NCBI GenBank assembly: GCA_031555325.1
Contig: JAVBUM010000029.1
Coordinates: 29,815 to 93,814 of the forward strand
Direction: 5' to 3'
DNA: 64,000 bases
DNA from: Niveibacterium sp031555325
GTDB taxonomy: Bacteria; Pseudomonadota; Gammaproteobacteria; Burkholderiales; Rhodocyclaceae
Shown here: piece by piece, positions 15,829 to 25,172 of the stretch
How the letters are laid out: every line of letters starts with the position of its first letter
Numbering within the stretch: the first letter of the stretch is position 1
Translations under genes and position numbers: made by a program
Notes under the pieces: generated by a model
Told to the model about the DNA's origin: nothing
The model's input: only the letters and a program-made list of their open reading frames with translations
Database searches by the model: none

Positions 15829-18693
15829 ATGAGCCAGAACGAAACGGCTACATCCCTCGACAGCCTTGTCCCGCAAGAGATTTCGGGTGAGGTCCTTTTG
15901 GAGAAGTACGCCAAAGGCGGGGAACAATCCGTGGCGGACGTGCGTCTGCGCGTCGCGTGCGCGCTGGCCTCAGTCGAATCCGAAGAACGCCGAGCCCATT
16001 GGGAAGCCCGTTTCGTCCATGCGCTCGAAAATGGCTTCGTTCCGGCCGGCCGGATCAACTCCGCCGCGGGCACCAATCTGACCGCCACGCTGATCAACTG
16101 CTTTGTGCAGCCGGTCGGGGATTCGGTCACCGAAGTTGTCGACGGCCGCCCCGGCATCTACACGGCGCTCGCTGAGGCAGCCGAAACCATGCGCCGTGGT
16201 GGTGGCGTCGGCTACGACTTCTCGTCGATCCGCCCAGTCGGCGCGCTCGTGCGTGGCACGCAATCGCGCGCCTCGGGCCCCGTCAGCTACATGCGCGTGT
16301 TCGACCGCTCCTGCGAGACCGTCGAATCCGCTGGCGCACGCCGTGGCGCCCAGATGGGCGTGCTGCGCTGCGACCATCCGGATATCGAAACCTTCATCCA
16401 CGCCAAGGATGAAGGTGACCTATCCAACTTCAACATTTCTGTTGGCGTGACTGACACGTTCATGCAGGCGGTTGAGACCCATAGCGACATCGAACTGACC
16501 CACCGCGCCGAACCGGGCACAGAGATCCGCGAAGCGGGGGCCTACCAGCGTGAGGACGGCCTGTGGGTCTATCGCAAAGTGCCCGCACGCGACCTGTGGG
16601 ACCAGATCATGCGCTCGACGTACGATCACGCCGAGCCGGGCATTCTGTTCCTCGACCGCATCAACCGCGACAACAACCTCTACTACTGCGAAACCATCGA
16701 AGCCACGAATCCGTGCGCTGAACAACCGCTGCCCCCCTATGGCTGCTGCTGTCTCGGCTCGGTGAACCTCACCGGCTTTGTCAGGAATCCGTTCAGCAAG
16801 AAGGCGAGCTTTGACTTCGACGCCTTTGGCGAAATCGTCGATATCTCGATCCGCATGCTCGACAATGTGCTCGACACCACCTGCTGGCCACTCGCGAACC
16901 AGCACCAGGAAGCCATGAACAAGCGTCGCATCGGTCTGGGCTTCACCGGCCTGGGCGATACCCTCATCATGCTGGGCCTGCGCTATGACACACCGGCGGC
17001 CCGCACGATGGCTTCGAAGATCTCGGAAGCGATGCGTGACCGTTCGTACCTCGCCTCAGTGGGGCTCGCCCGCGAACGCGGCGCCTTCCCGCTCTTCAAT
17101 GCCGACATGTACCTGTCCGGCGGCAACTTCGCTTCGCGCCTGCCGAACGAAGTGAAGGATCAGATCCGCAAGCACGGCGTACGCAACTCGCACCTGCTCT
17201 CGATCGCCCCGACCGGCACGATCTCGCTGGCCTTTGCCGATAACGCCTCAAACGGCATCGAACCCCCGTTCTCATGGACCTACACGCGCAAGAAGCGCAT
17301 GGCCGACGGCACCTTCAAGGAATACTCGGTTGAGGACTACGCCTGGCGTGCCTACAAGCACCTCGGCGGCAATATGGACAAGCTGCCGTCTCACTTCGTA
17401 ACGGCACTCGAAATCTCCGCCCAAGCCCACAAGGACATGGTCGCTGCCGTCGCACCGTTCATCGACACCTCAATCTCTAAGACGGTGAACGTACCTGCCG
17501 ACTATCCGTACACCGACTTCGAAGACCTGTACCTGACAGCCTGGAAGGCCGGCCTCAAGGGCCTCGCCACCTATCGCCCCAACAATGTGCTCGGCGCTGT
17601 GCTATCGGTCGAACCTTCAACATCCGAAAAAAAGCAGCCTCAGGACGTCGTCATCAACGAAACCAACCGCCGGCTCTCGATCAAATCGCTGCCGGCGCCC
17701 GTACTGGCGAGCCTCCGCTGGCCGGGCCGCCCCGAAATGCCGGATGGCAATTCATCGTGGACCTACATGCTCGGCACACCACTGGGCGAATTCGCGATCT
17801 TTGTTGGTCACATGGAGCCAAATGGCGACGGCGCCCGGGGCGCCTTCCCGTTCGAAGTCTGGGTCAATGGGGCGAACCAGCCGCGTGGCCTCGGCGCCGT
17901 CGCCAAGACACTATCGATGGACATGCGCGCCAACGACCGCGCTTGGCTCAAGCTCAAGCTCGATACACTGGCCCGTTCGATCGGCGAGCGCTCGTTCGAG
18001 CTGCCCTTCCCGCCCAATGGCGAGCACAAGATGGTTCCGGGCGTGGTCGCTGCCTTCGCGCAGGTTGTGCGCTATCGCTGCGAGCGGCTCGGCGCCTTCG
18101 ATACCGAAAACCCGACGCCAGTGCTCGATGCCGTATTCAGCTTGAACGAGCCCAAAACCGGGACCGACGGCACGCTATCGTGGACGATCGACATCGCCAA
18201 CCCGGCAACTGGCGAAGAGTTCGTGCTCGGCCTCAAGGAAATCACGCTGCCGGACGGCGTCACACGTCCGTACTCGATGTGGCTCTCGGGCAACTATCCG
18301 CGGGCGCTCGACGGCTTGTCGAATATCCTCTCGCTCGACATGCGCGTCATGGATCCAGCCTGGATCGGAATGAAGCTGCGCAAGCTGATCAACTATCCGG
18401 AACCACTTGGCGACTTCATGGCCTTCGTGCCGGGCACGCGCCGCCAGCAAAATTGGCCCTCGACGGTTGCCTACATCGCACGCCTGATCATTCACCGCTA
18501 CGCAATGCTGGGTGTGCTTGATGAAAGCGGCTACCCGACACGCGAAATGGGTATCCTCGAAGCACCGCGTGCCGAGCGCGAGCCGAAACTCATGCAAGGC
18601 TCATTGTGCAGCGAATGCGGTAACCACTCAGTGATTCGCAAGGACGGCTGCGATTTCTGCACCGCCTGCGGCGCAGTGGGTAGCTGCGGCTAG
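15829..18693 (+). CDS. nrdJ: Adenosylcobalamin-dependent (class II) ribonucleotide reductase, 954 aa
   Basis: The enzyme reduces ribonucleotides to deoxyribonucleotides with a cobalamin-generated thiyl radical, independent of oxygen. Visible landmarks are LINCF (first active-site Cys), GGGVGYDFSSIRP, the finger-loop NPCAEQPLPPYGCC with the catalytic Cys, APTGTISLAFADNASNGIEPPFSWTY, and a C-terminal CSEC...CDFCTAC...CG zinc/redox tail. Between residue about 640 and 920 are two related TSCPD-like domains (WPGRPEMPDGNSSWTY... and DGTLSWTIDIANPATGEEF...), a duplication within the extended class. The ATG at 15829 follows AGGAG; the frame could extend to 15781, but that would overlap the NrdR box. 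It is transcribed alone, with a terminator 28 bp after the stop. Confidence 0.93.
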   Translation: MSQNETATSLDSLVPQEISGEVLLEKYAKGGEQSVADVRLRVACALASVESEERRAHWEARFVHALENGFVPAGRINSAAGTNLTATLINCFVQPVGDSVTEVVDGRPGIYTALAEAAETMRRGGGVGYDFSSIRPVGALVRGTQSRASGPVSYMRVFDRSCETVESAGARRGAQMGVLRCDHPDIETFIHAKDEGDLSNFNISVGVTDTFMQAVETHSDIELTHRAEPGTEIREAGAYQREDGLWVYRKVPARDLWDQIMRSTYDHAEPGILFLDRINRDNNLYYCETIEATNPCAEQPLPPYGCCCLGSVNLTGFVRNPFSKKASFDFDAFGEIVDISIRMLDNVLDTTCWPLANQHQEAMNKRRIGLGFTGLGDTLIMLGLRYDTPAARTMASKISEAMRDRSYLASVGLARERGAFPLFNADMYLSGGNFASRLPNEVKDQIRKHGVRNSHLLSIAPTGTISLAFADNASNGIEPPFSWTYTRKKRMADGTFKEYSVEDYAWRAYKHLGGNMDKLPSHFVTALEISAQAHKDMVAAVAPFIDTSISKTVNVPADYPYTDFEDLYLTAWKAGLKGLATYRPNNVLGAVLSVEPSTSEKKQPQDVVINETNRRLSIKSLPAPVLASLRWPGRPEMPDGNSSWTYMLGTPLGEFAIFVGHMEPNGDGARGAFPFEVWVNGANQPRGLGAVAKTLSMDMRANDRAWLKLKLDTLARSIGERSFELPFPPNGEHKMVPGVVAAFAQVVRYRCERLGAFDTENPTPVLDAVFSLNEPKTGTDGTLSWTIDIANPATGEEFVLGLKEITLPDGVTRPYSMWLSGNYPRALDGLSNILSLDMRVMDPAWIGMKLRKLINYPEPLGDFMAFVPGTRRQQNWPSTVAYIARLIIHRYAMLGVLDESGYPTREMGILEAPRAEREPKLMQGSLCSECGNHSVIRKDGCDFCTACGAVGSCG

Positions 18694-18720
18694 AGCGCCT
18701 TTCAAAGCCACTCTGAAAAA

Positions 18721-18754
18721 ATCCCCAACGATTTTCTCGTTGGGGATTTTTTTG
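18721..18754 (+). terminator. Strong intrinsic terminator after the ribonucleotide reductase gene
   Basis: An 11-bp perfect stem (ATCCCCAACGA / TCGTTGGGGAT) with a five-base loop TTTTC is followed by seven T residues. It is a textbook terminator 28 bp past the stop. Confidence 0.9.
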
Positions 18755-18788
18755 TTCACTCGGACGCAGACCTGGAAAAACAGCGCAT

Positions 18789-19199
18789 CTACCGAACATT
18801 CTCTGCTACCCGATAATTCGTGTAGGGAATCTCGATATGCTCAAACCAAGTCTTCGCAGGAAAAACCGTGGTCATCGGAATAGCCGTCGAAAATCTCGAC
18901 GTAGCTCATCAGTCCGAAAAAATCAGTGCCGCACTCAATGCAGCATCGTCACGCCGGCGGCCCCGCATTGACATCACATCAGCCAGCACATCGCTAATGT
19001 TTTCGCTCCAATCGGAGTGATCCCAAGGAAGAGTGCCGCCGTCTCATATTTGACTCGTACCAGGTTGTCCGAAAAAGTGGTCTCGGGCTTGACAGGCACT
19101 GTAACGAAAGGCAATTCGGCGGGTGCGGATACAGGGGCAAATCCAGAAAGACAAGGGAGGATCCTCATTTGGGCCCAGAACCAGTGTCAAACGCCGCAT
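18789..19199 (-). pseudogene. Decayed gene for a small, probably exported protein of unknown family
   Basis: No single frame is open, but minus-strand pieces read as protein when joined across small indels. The ATG at 19197-19199 (GAGGGG seven bases upstream) starts MRRLTLVLG. Another frame gives CLSGFAPVSAPAELPFVTV and FSDNLVRVKYET; a third gives GGTLPWDHSDWSENISDVL; then come GLMSYVEIFDGYSDDHGF and AKTWFEHIEIPYTNYRVA, ending ENVR-TAG at 18789-18791. Two of the shifts fall in T-runs (T6 near 18918, T5 near 18863). The total span matches about 135 codons with an N-terminal signal-like stretch. I do not recognise the family. A rival reading is chance coding-like composition, since a plus-strand frame of 50 codons from 18868 is also open. 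Confidence 0.4.
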
Positions 19200-19543
19200 T
19201 ACATAACCCCTCGCCTGTCTCGACACTGAGATGATCGGTTGGCTTTTCTTTCATTTATTCACGAGTGACGAGGAAGGCAGTCCTGACTGTGACGGAATCC
19301 GGCAATCGCCTTACTACCTCCGCAACGGCCGTAGCGCGCCGAAACGAACAATCTAACCTACAACTTATGTGGGGCCTGGCTCTCGAACGTGATGTGTCGC
19401 GACCAAGAAACGGCCTCGCTGCGCGGGCGCCCATACTGTCGACACCTCAGTAAGAAGCGGGCTGTCGTTCGCATCCGCAGCGTATTCCCGTTTCTCCCAT
19501 TGCAGTCCGCGCCCGCTACTCAGATCCCGAGGAGAAGGTCATC
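19200..19543. other. Non-coding gap before the transglycosylase gene
   Basis: This 344-bp stretch holds no gene I can support. A 62-codon plus-strand frame (19265-19453) has no SD and no recognisable motif. The last 30 bases hold the SD (AGGAGAAGG, about 19529-19538) of the next gene, and the stretch should contain its promoter, which I could not pinpoint. Confidence 0.5.
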
Positions 19544-21073
19544 GTGAGGGAAATCGAGCGCATTCGATACAGGATCGCCACTTGGCTTTTGATCATACTG
19601 TCTGCCCACGCCACCATTGCATTGGCAGCGACACCTCCGTCGACACCCACAGCAAGCGCCCCTTCGGTGCCAGCGAGTGCAATACCTCGTCCCAAGCGAC
19701 AACTCAGCCTCGCCGCGCGCCCGGCGACAGGCGACTTCGATGCGATGTTCTCGCGGCGCATGATCCGCTTCCTGATTCCCTACAGCCGCACGCTCTATTT
19801 CAACGATCGCGGTCGTGAGCGTGGACTCTCCGCTGAGCTTGCCCGCGAATTTGAACGCTACCTCAACAAGCGCTACAGAAAGGAATTGGGCAACCGGCCA
19901 ATCACGGTCTATTTGATACCGACAACACGTGACAAGCTGCTGCCCAGCATCGCCACCGGAATCGGTGATATCGCGGCCGGCAATGTGACCGTGACAGCGG
20001 AGCGGGAAAAGATCGTCGACTTCGCAGCACCGACTGACCGCAAGCCGGTGCGCGAGCTAGTGGTCACCGGCCCCAAATCGCCCCAGCTTCGCACGCTGGA
20101 CGATTTGGCCGGGCAAACCGTATATGTGCGGCCGGCCACGAGCTATTACGAGAGCCTCACCGCACTCAACGCTCGCTTCAAGGCAGAGGGAAAGGCCCCA
20201 ATCCGGCTGGTAAGGATGGCGGATGCGCTGGAAGACGAGGACCTGCTCGAAATGCTCAATGCAGGCACTATCAGCCTGCTCGTTGTGGATGACTGGGTGC
20301 TCAACCTCTGGCAGCAGATACTGCCGAACATCAAGCCACGCGAAGATCTCGTCCTGCGCGACCAAGGGCACACCGGGTGGGCATTCCGCAAGAACAGCCC
20401 GAAACTCAAGGTGCTGCTCGATGAGTTTTATACCGACTATCTGAAGAAGGAAGGCGTGGCCAATGTCCTGCTGGCCCGCTACATGAAGAACTTCAAGCAG
20501 ATCACCAACAACACCGGCACTCAGGAATTCAAGCGCTTCGAGCAGCTCTTGCAACTGTTCGAGAAGTACGGCGATCAATATGACTTTGACGCCCTGATGC
20601 TCGCCGCCCAGGGCTATCAGGAGTCGCAGCTCAACCAGAAAGCTCGTAGCCATGTGGGTGCAATCGGCGTCATGCAGGTCATGCCGGCGACAGGGCGCGA
20701 GATGTCAGTCGGCAGCATCGCCGTGACCGAACACAATATCCATGCGGCGGCCAAGTACATGGACCGGCTGATGACACGCTTTTTCACCGATGCAAGATTT
20801 GACCACGACAACCGCTCGCTCTTCGCATTCGGCAGCTACAACGCGGGTCCGGGCAATATCGCAAAGATGCGCAAGCTGGCGGCCGAGCGGGGACTCGATC
20901 CGGACAAATGGTTCAATAACGTGGAGATCGTGGTGGCAGAGCGGATCGGTATCGAGACCACGACTTACGTGCGCAACATCTATAAGTACTACGCTGCATA
21001 CAGATTGATCGTGCGTGCCGAGGAAGCACGCGAAGAAGCGCTTGATGACGTCGAATTCCCGCACAAGCGATAA
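19544..21073 (+). CDS. MltF-like lytic transglycosylase with an SBP domain, 509 aa
   Basis: This is an exported enzyme that cleaves peptidoglycan between MurNAc and GlcNAc. An N-terminal hydrophobic segment (about 12-29) is followed by a Pro/Ala-rich linker, then a family-3 solute-binding-like domain (about 65-310; IGDIAAGNVTVTAEREKIVDFAAP) as in MltF/YfhD, and a C-terminal SLT domain (about 340-490). The catalytic Glu is E360 in GYQESQLN, followed by GAIGVMQVMPATG, FGSYNAGPGNIAKM and YVRNIYKYYAAY. The start is GTG at 19544, supported by AGGAGAAGG. The signal end (ATIALAA) suggests cleavage or anchoring; there is no lipobox. The DUF3300-DUF2950 pair follows after 144 bp. Confidence 0.9.
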   Translation: MREIERIRYRIATWLLIILSAHATIALAATPPSTPTASAPSVPASAIPRPKRQLSLAARPATGDFDAMFSRRMIRFLIPYSRTLYFNDRGRERGLSAELAREFERYLNKRYRKELGNRPITVYLIPTTRDKLLPSIATGIGDIAAGNVTVTAEREKIVDFAAPTDRKPVRELVVTGPKSPQLRTLDDLAGQTVYVRPATSYYESLTALNARFKAEGKAPIRLVRMADALEDEDLLEMLNAGTISLLVVDDWVLNLWQQILPNIKPREDLVLRDQGHTGWAFRKNSPKLKVLLDEFYTDYLKKEGVANVLLARYMKNFKQITNNTGTQEFKRFEQLLQLFEKYGDQYDFDALMLAAQGYQESQLNQKARSHVGAIGVMQVMPATGREMSVGSIAVTEHNIHAAAKYMDRLMTRFFTDARFDHDNRSLFAFGSYNAGPGNIAKMRKLAAERGLDPDKWFNNVEIVVAERIGIETTTYVRNIYKYYAAYRLIVRAEEAREEALDDVEFPHKR

Positions 21074-21217
21074 GAAACCTTCTCACTCAACCCTTTCGGC
21101 CCAGTAGTCGCAACTCCGACCAACCAGGAGCGGCTGGCGAAGCGCCCCAGCCAGCAGCGTTAGAGATGACCTGTTCGGACTGATCGCAGGGCTTCTCACC
21201 CAAGAAGGAGAATGTGC

Positions 21218-22513
21218 ATGCGATCCCGACTGTCACAAGTCCTTTCGCTTCTGCTGTCGGTCACGATGGTCTTCGGCGCGGGAACACGACCACTTCCGGT
21301 TTTCGCCCAGGCTGCAGCCACAACATCGAATGCCAATACACCACAGCAATCTGGCAAGACCTATTCGCAGCAGGAACTCGATGAACTGCTGGCGCCCATC
21401 GCACTCCATCCGGATGCGCTGCTCGCCCAGATCCTGATGGCGTCCACCTACCCACTCGATGTTGTCGAGGCTGCGCGTTGGCGCAAGGCTAACCCGAAGA
21501 TCGAAGGCAGCGAGCTGGAAAGCCAGATGGCCGGCCAACCTTGGGATCCAAGCGTGAAGTCCCTGACCGCCTTCCCGACCGTGCTCGACATGATGAGTGA
21601 GAAGCTCGATTGGACCCAGAAGCTGGGCGATGCCTTCCTCGGCCAGCAGAAGCAGGTGATGGATACCGTGCAGAAGCTGCGCCAGAAGGCCCAGCAGGCG
21701 GGCTCGCTCGCCACCACGAAGGAACAGACGGTATCGAGCGCGAACGAAGGCGGCACTACGGTGATCAAGATCGAACAGGCAAATCCACAAGTGGTTTATG
21801 TGCCGACCTACAACCCAGCGGTGGTGTATGGCACCTGGTGGTATCCGGCGCCCCCTCCTTACTACTACTACCCACCCGGTTACGTGGCCGGAGCGGCATT
21901 CTTCTCGTTCGCCGCCGGCGTCGCGGTCGGCAGTTGGCTTTGGGGTGGCTGCAACTGGGGGCGTGGTGATGTAAACATCAACGTCAATCGGTACAACCAA
22001 GTCAATCACTTTGACCGCAACAATGTAAACAACATTCAGAATGGCAACTGGAAACACAACCCGGATCGCCGCCGTGGCGTGCCCTACCGGAACGAGGGCG
22101 CACAGCGCCAATTCGGCAACGCACAGACTCGGGATGCACGAGCGCGGGACGAATTCCGGGGCCGCGCGGAAACCGGCCGGCAAGACCTCGGACAGCACTT
22201 CGATCGCGGAACCGACAAGCGTGCGGGTGTAGCAAACCGGGAAGGCGACGGCCCTCATCGCGAAGGCAGCGCCCAGCGTGATGTGAATCGCGGCGGGGTC
22301 GAGAACCGCGCGACCCTTGATCGCCGTAACACCCCCGGCAACCGCGCGAGCGACTTCGACCGTAGCAACCATTCAAACCTCGGAGCCAGCCATCGCGGGG
22401 CAGCTTTCGGCGATGTGAACAGCGGGGCACACGCCAATTCATTCAGCAACCGTGGTGCATCAAGCCGTGCCGGCATGCAGGGCGGCACGCACGCTGGCGG
22501 CCGTCGCCGCTGA
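21218..22513 (+). CDS. DUF3300 protein with a long Asn/Arg/Gly-rich tail, 431 aa
   Basis: This is a secreted or envelope protein of unknown function. It has a signal peptide (about 1-33), then the DUF3300 domain: YSQQELDELLAPIALHPDALLAQILMASTYPLDVVEAARW, WDPSVKSLTAFPTVLDMM, QANPQVVYVPTYNPAVVYGTWWY and a Tyr/Pro-rich PPPYYYYPPGY before a hydrophobic Gly/Ala stretch (about 225-250) that may sit in a membrane. The last 170 residues are disordered, rich in Asn, Arg, Gly and His with NRG and RDA repeats. The second ATG (21218) is chosen because AAGGAG lies 8 bases before it and only 2 before the ATG at 21212. It is paired with DUF2950, 21 bp downstream. Confidence 0.85.
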   Translation: MRSRLSQVLSLLLSVTMVFGAGTRPLPVFAQAAATTSNANTPQQSGKTYSQQELDELLAPIALHPDALLAQILMASTYPLDVVEAARWRKANPKIEGSELESQMAGQPWDPSVKSLTAFPTVLDMMSEKLDWTQKLGDAFLGQQKQVMDTVQKLRQKAQQAGSLATTKEQTVSSANEGGTTVIKIEQANPQVVYVPTYNPAVVYGTWWYPAPPPYYYYPPGYVAGAAFFSFAAGVAVGSWLWGGCNWGRGDVNINVNRYNQVNHFDRNNVNNIQNGNWKHNPDRRRGVPYRNEGAQRQFGNAQTRDARARDEFRGRAETGRQDLGQHFDRGTDKRAGVANREGDGPHREGSAQRDVNRGGVENRATLDRRNTPGNRASDFDRSNHSNLGASHRGAAFGDVNSGAHANSFSNRGASSRAGMQGGTHAGGRRR

Positions 22514-22534
22514 ACCCTGGCGACACCAGAACGG

Positions 22535-23479
22535 ATGGACAAAGCGATGCCCCTCACGCAGATCTCCCACTCATTTCGCTTGTACTGCGGCGCCCTGCTG
22601 CTGGCGCTCTCGCTGGCGGCACCTGCGGCTCGAGCCGCAGGCTCGACAGCACGCGTCTTTTCACAGCCCGAAGAGGCCGCAGCCGCGCTCGTCGAAGCAC
22701 TCAAGGGTTCGAACTTGAAAACAGTGTTCTCAATCCTGGGCGCCAGTTCGCGCGATTGGATCCTCACTGGCGACACTCCGACCGATCGCAAGCTCTGGGC
22801 CGACTTCGTTGCGGCCTACGATGTGCAGCACACGGTGGTCGAAGTCGCCAATGGCCGCGCGATGTTGATCGTCGGCGACACACGCTATCCGTTCCCCTTC
22901 CCGATCCTCCACGTGCCCGGTGGCTGGCGCTTCGACGCCGCACAGGGCCGGGAGGAACTCATCAACCGTCGTATCGGCAGAAACGAGCTGTCGACGATCG
23001 AAACGCTCAAGGCGGTCGTCGATGCACAGCGCGACTACCTCCTTGCCAACACGGGCAGCAGCCCCCGGCAGTATGCGGCCCGCTTTGCCAGCACACCCGG
23101 TAAACGCGACGGCCTGTACTGGCCCGCCGCCGAGGGGGAACCGCAGAGTCCGCTCGGTCCGCTCGTCGCAAATGCGCAGTCCGAGGGCTACACGGAAAGC
23201 TCCCACGGCACGCCGTATCACGGCTATCGCTTCAAGATGCTCGGTGGACAGGGGCCGGCAGCGGTGGGAGGCGCACAAGTGTATGCCGGCAATGGCTTTG
23301 CAGTGCTGGCCTGGCCCGCACGCTACGGACTCAGTGGCGTGAAGTCCTTCATCGTGAACCAAGAAGGCGTGGTATTCGAGCGCGACCTTGGCGTGAAAAC
23401 GGCGACCCGCGCCGAGAAGATCACGCTCTTCAATCCGGAACAGGGCTGGGCGCCCGTTGTGGTCAAGCCCGATCAATGA
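22535..23479 (+). CDS. DUF2950 exported protein, 314 aa
   Basis: A signal peptide ends near ARAAGS (about residue 36). The rest matches DUF2950: FSQPEEAAAALVEALKGSNLKTVFSILG, ILTGDTPTDRKLWADFVAAYD, DTRYPFPFPILHVPGGWRFDAAQGREELINRRIGRNELSTIETLKAVVDAQRDY, then ARFASTPGKRDGLYWPAAEGEPQSPLGPL, PYHGYRFKMLGGQGPAA, FAVLAWPARYGLSGVKSFIVN and DLGVKTATRAEKI. The function is unknown. DUF3300 and DUF2950 genes commonly occur side by side, and here they are 21 bp apart, so a periplasmic partnership is likely. The ATG at 22535 is used; an in-frame ATG at 22547 is equally possible because no clear SD is seen. Confidence 0.85.
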   Translation: MDKAMPLTQISHSFRLYCGALLLALSLAAPAARAAGSTARVFSQPEEAAAALVEALKGSNLKTVFSILGASSRDWILTGDTPTDRKLWADFVAAYDVQHTVVEVANGRAMLIVGDTRYPFPFPILHVPGGWRFDAAQGREELINRRIGRNELSTIETLKAVVDAQRDYLLANTGSSPRQYAARFASTPGKRDGLYWPAAEGEPQSPLGPLVANAQSEGYTESSHGTPYHGYRFKMLGGQGPAAVGGAQVYAGNGFAVLAWPARYGLSGVKSFIVNQEGVVFERDLGVKTATRAEKITLFNPEQGWAPVVVKPDQ

Positions 23480-23639
23480 GGCCACAAGCCGGTAGTCATG
23501 CTGAGCAGCGACATCACGAACAGGGTTTCGCCCAATCACACCCTACCCTGCGCACTGCAACCGACCTGTCGATCCGAAGTCTGCCCATCTACGATGATTC
23601 AAGACCCACAGCGAGGACGGGAGAAAGCGGAGGAAACAT

Positions 23640-25172
23640 GTGGATGCGCTCATGAATACGGCTGCAAGGGCGCACGCCGATAACAGCGGGCTCGCGGTCC
23701 AGTTCCACAACATCAACAAGCATTTTGGGCCGGTGCATGTGCTGCATGATGTCAGTTTCGAGCTACCGCCAAGCAAGGTGATCGGGCTCCTAGGAGAAAA
23801 CGGCGCCGGTAAGTCCACGCTGGTGAAAATCCTGGCCGGATACGAAGCAGCAACGAGCGGTCAAGTCACCATCAATGGCCGCCAGGTTGCCTTCAGGAAC
23901 TCACGCGAGGCTGAGGCTGCCGGCGTGGTAATGATCCACCAGGAGTTCAACCTTGCAGAGGACCTGACAATTGCACAGAACATTTTCCTCGGCCATGAAC
24001 ACGCCAAAGGCTGGCTGCTCAACGATCGCGGCATGAATGCCTCGGCGCTCGAAGCCACCAGGCAGGTCGGGCTACGTGCGCCGCCAACAACCAAGGTGCG
24101 CAAGCTCATCGTCGCCGAAAAGCAGCTGGTGGAAATCGCACGCGCACTGTCGCGCAACGCACGCCTACTCGTGATGGATGAGCCAACGGCCACGCTGACA
24201 CCGCCGGAAATCGAACGCCTCTTCACCCTGATTGGCGAGTTGCGTGCGCAAGGCGTAACGATTGTCTACATCTCGCACAAGCTCGATGAAGTGGAACGGA
24301 TCACCGACGAGATCATCGTCATGCGTGACGGGCGCTTCATCACGCGTGCGCCAACAGCGAGCCTCCATCGCCAGCAGATGGCAAACCTGATGGTCGGTCG
24401 AGAACTGTCGGACATGTATCCGCCAAAGGACATGCCGCCGGACGATGCGATACGACTGCTCGAAGTACACGATATGAGCGTGCCTGGCTGGGCCGAGGAC
24501 GTGAGCTTTACGGTGCACGCGGGCGAGATACTCGGCTTTGCCGGACTGGTCGGCGCAGGCCGCACGGAACTCTTCGAAGGACTCATCGGGCTGCGACCGC
24601 GATCTGCTGGCCGCATCACGCTGCAGGGCAGACCGGTCGACGTGAAACATCCCCACCAAGTGATGGATCAGGGGCTGACCTATCTTTCGGAGGATCGCAA
24701 GGGCAAGGGCCTGCACGTACGACTAGGGCTGCGAGAGAACCTCACGCTGATGTCGCTCGAACACTATGCGCACCGCCTGCTAGACCTGGGAGCAGAGCGT
24801 AACGCTCTTCGGGAAAAGGTGGCCGAATTCAAGATCCGGACAGGCGATGTCGAAAGTCGCGCCGCATCACTCTCGGGCGGCAATCAGCAGAAGCTCGCCT
24901 TGGCCAAGTTCCTGCATCCGGAACCACGGGTGATCGTGCTTGACGAACCAACGCGAGGCGTCGACGTGGGGGCAAAACGCGAAATCTACTTCCTGATCCA
25001 GCGCCTCGCACGCGAGGGGCGCGGTGTGGTGGTGATTTCTTCCGAACTCGTCGAACTCATCGGGCTCTGCCACCGCGTGATCGTGATGCGGGGCGGGCGC
25101 ATCCAGGCGAGCCTCGACGCAGACCATCTGACAGAAGAGGAACTGATCGCTCATGCCACGGGTACTCACTAG
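23640..25172 (+). CDS. Sugar ABC transporter ATP-binding protein (RbsA/MglA-type double ATPase), 510 aa
   Basis: This is a cytoplasmic subunit with two fused nucleotide-binding domains. The first has Walker A GENGAGKST (52-60), a weak signature VAEKQLVEIARAL and Walker B LLVMDEPTATL. The second has a degenerate Walker A (GLVGAGRTE), a good signature LSGGNQQKLALAKFL and Walker B VIVLDEPTRGVDVGAK. This asymmetry is normal for monosaccharide importers of the CUT2 class. The start is GTG at 23640, with GGAGG seven bases before; the in-frame ATG at 23652 is an alternative. The permease starts 20 bp before its stop. It heads a five-gene cassette. Confidence 0.92.
   Translation: MDALMNTAARAHADNSGLAVQFHNINKHFGPVHVLHDVSFELPPSKVIGLLGENGAGKSTLVKILAGYEAATSGQVTINGRQVAFRNSREAEAAGVVMIHQEFNLAEDLTIAQNIFLGHEHAKGWLLNDRGMNASALEATRQVGLRAPPTTKVRKLIVAEKQLVEIARALSRNARLLVMDEPTATLTPPEIERLFTLIGELRAQGVTIVYISHKLDEVERITDEIIVMRDGRFITRAPTASLHRQQMANLMVGRELSDMYPPKDMPPDDAIRLLEVHDMSVPGWAEDVSFTVHAGEILGFAGLVGAGRTELFEGLIGLRPRSAGRITLQGRPVDVKHPHQVMDQGLTYLSEDRKGKGLHVRLGLRENLTLMSLEHYAHRLLDLGAERNALREKVAEFKIRTGDVESRAASLSGGNQQKLALAKFLHPEPRVIVLDEPTRGVDVGAKREIYFLIQRLAREGRGVVVISSELVELIGLCHRVIVMRGGRIQASLDADHLTEEELIAHATGTH

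Noticed and set aside
19265..19453. 62-codon plus-strand frame in the gap before the transglycosylase
   Set aside because: No SD, no signal and no recognisable motif. Left as unexplained sequence.
21233..22372. 379-codon minus-strand open frame over DUF3300
   Set aside because: It is antisense to a well-supported gene and its composition follows from codon bias. No motif is seen.
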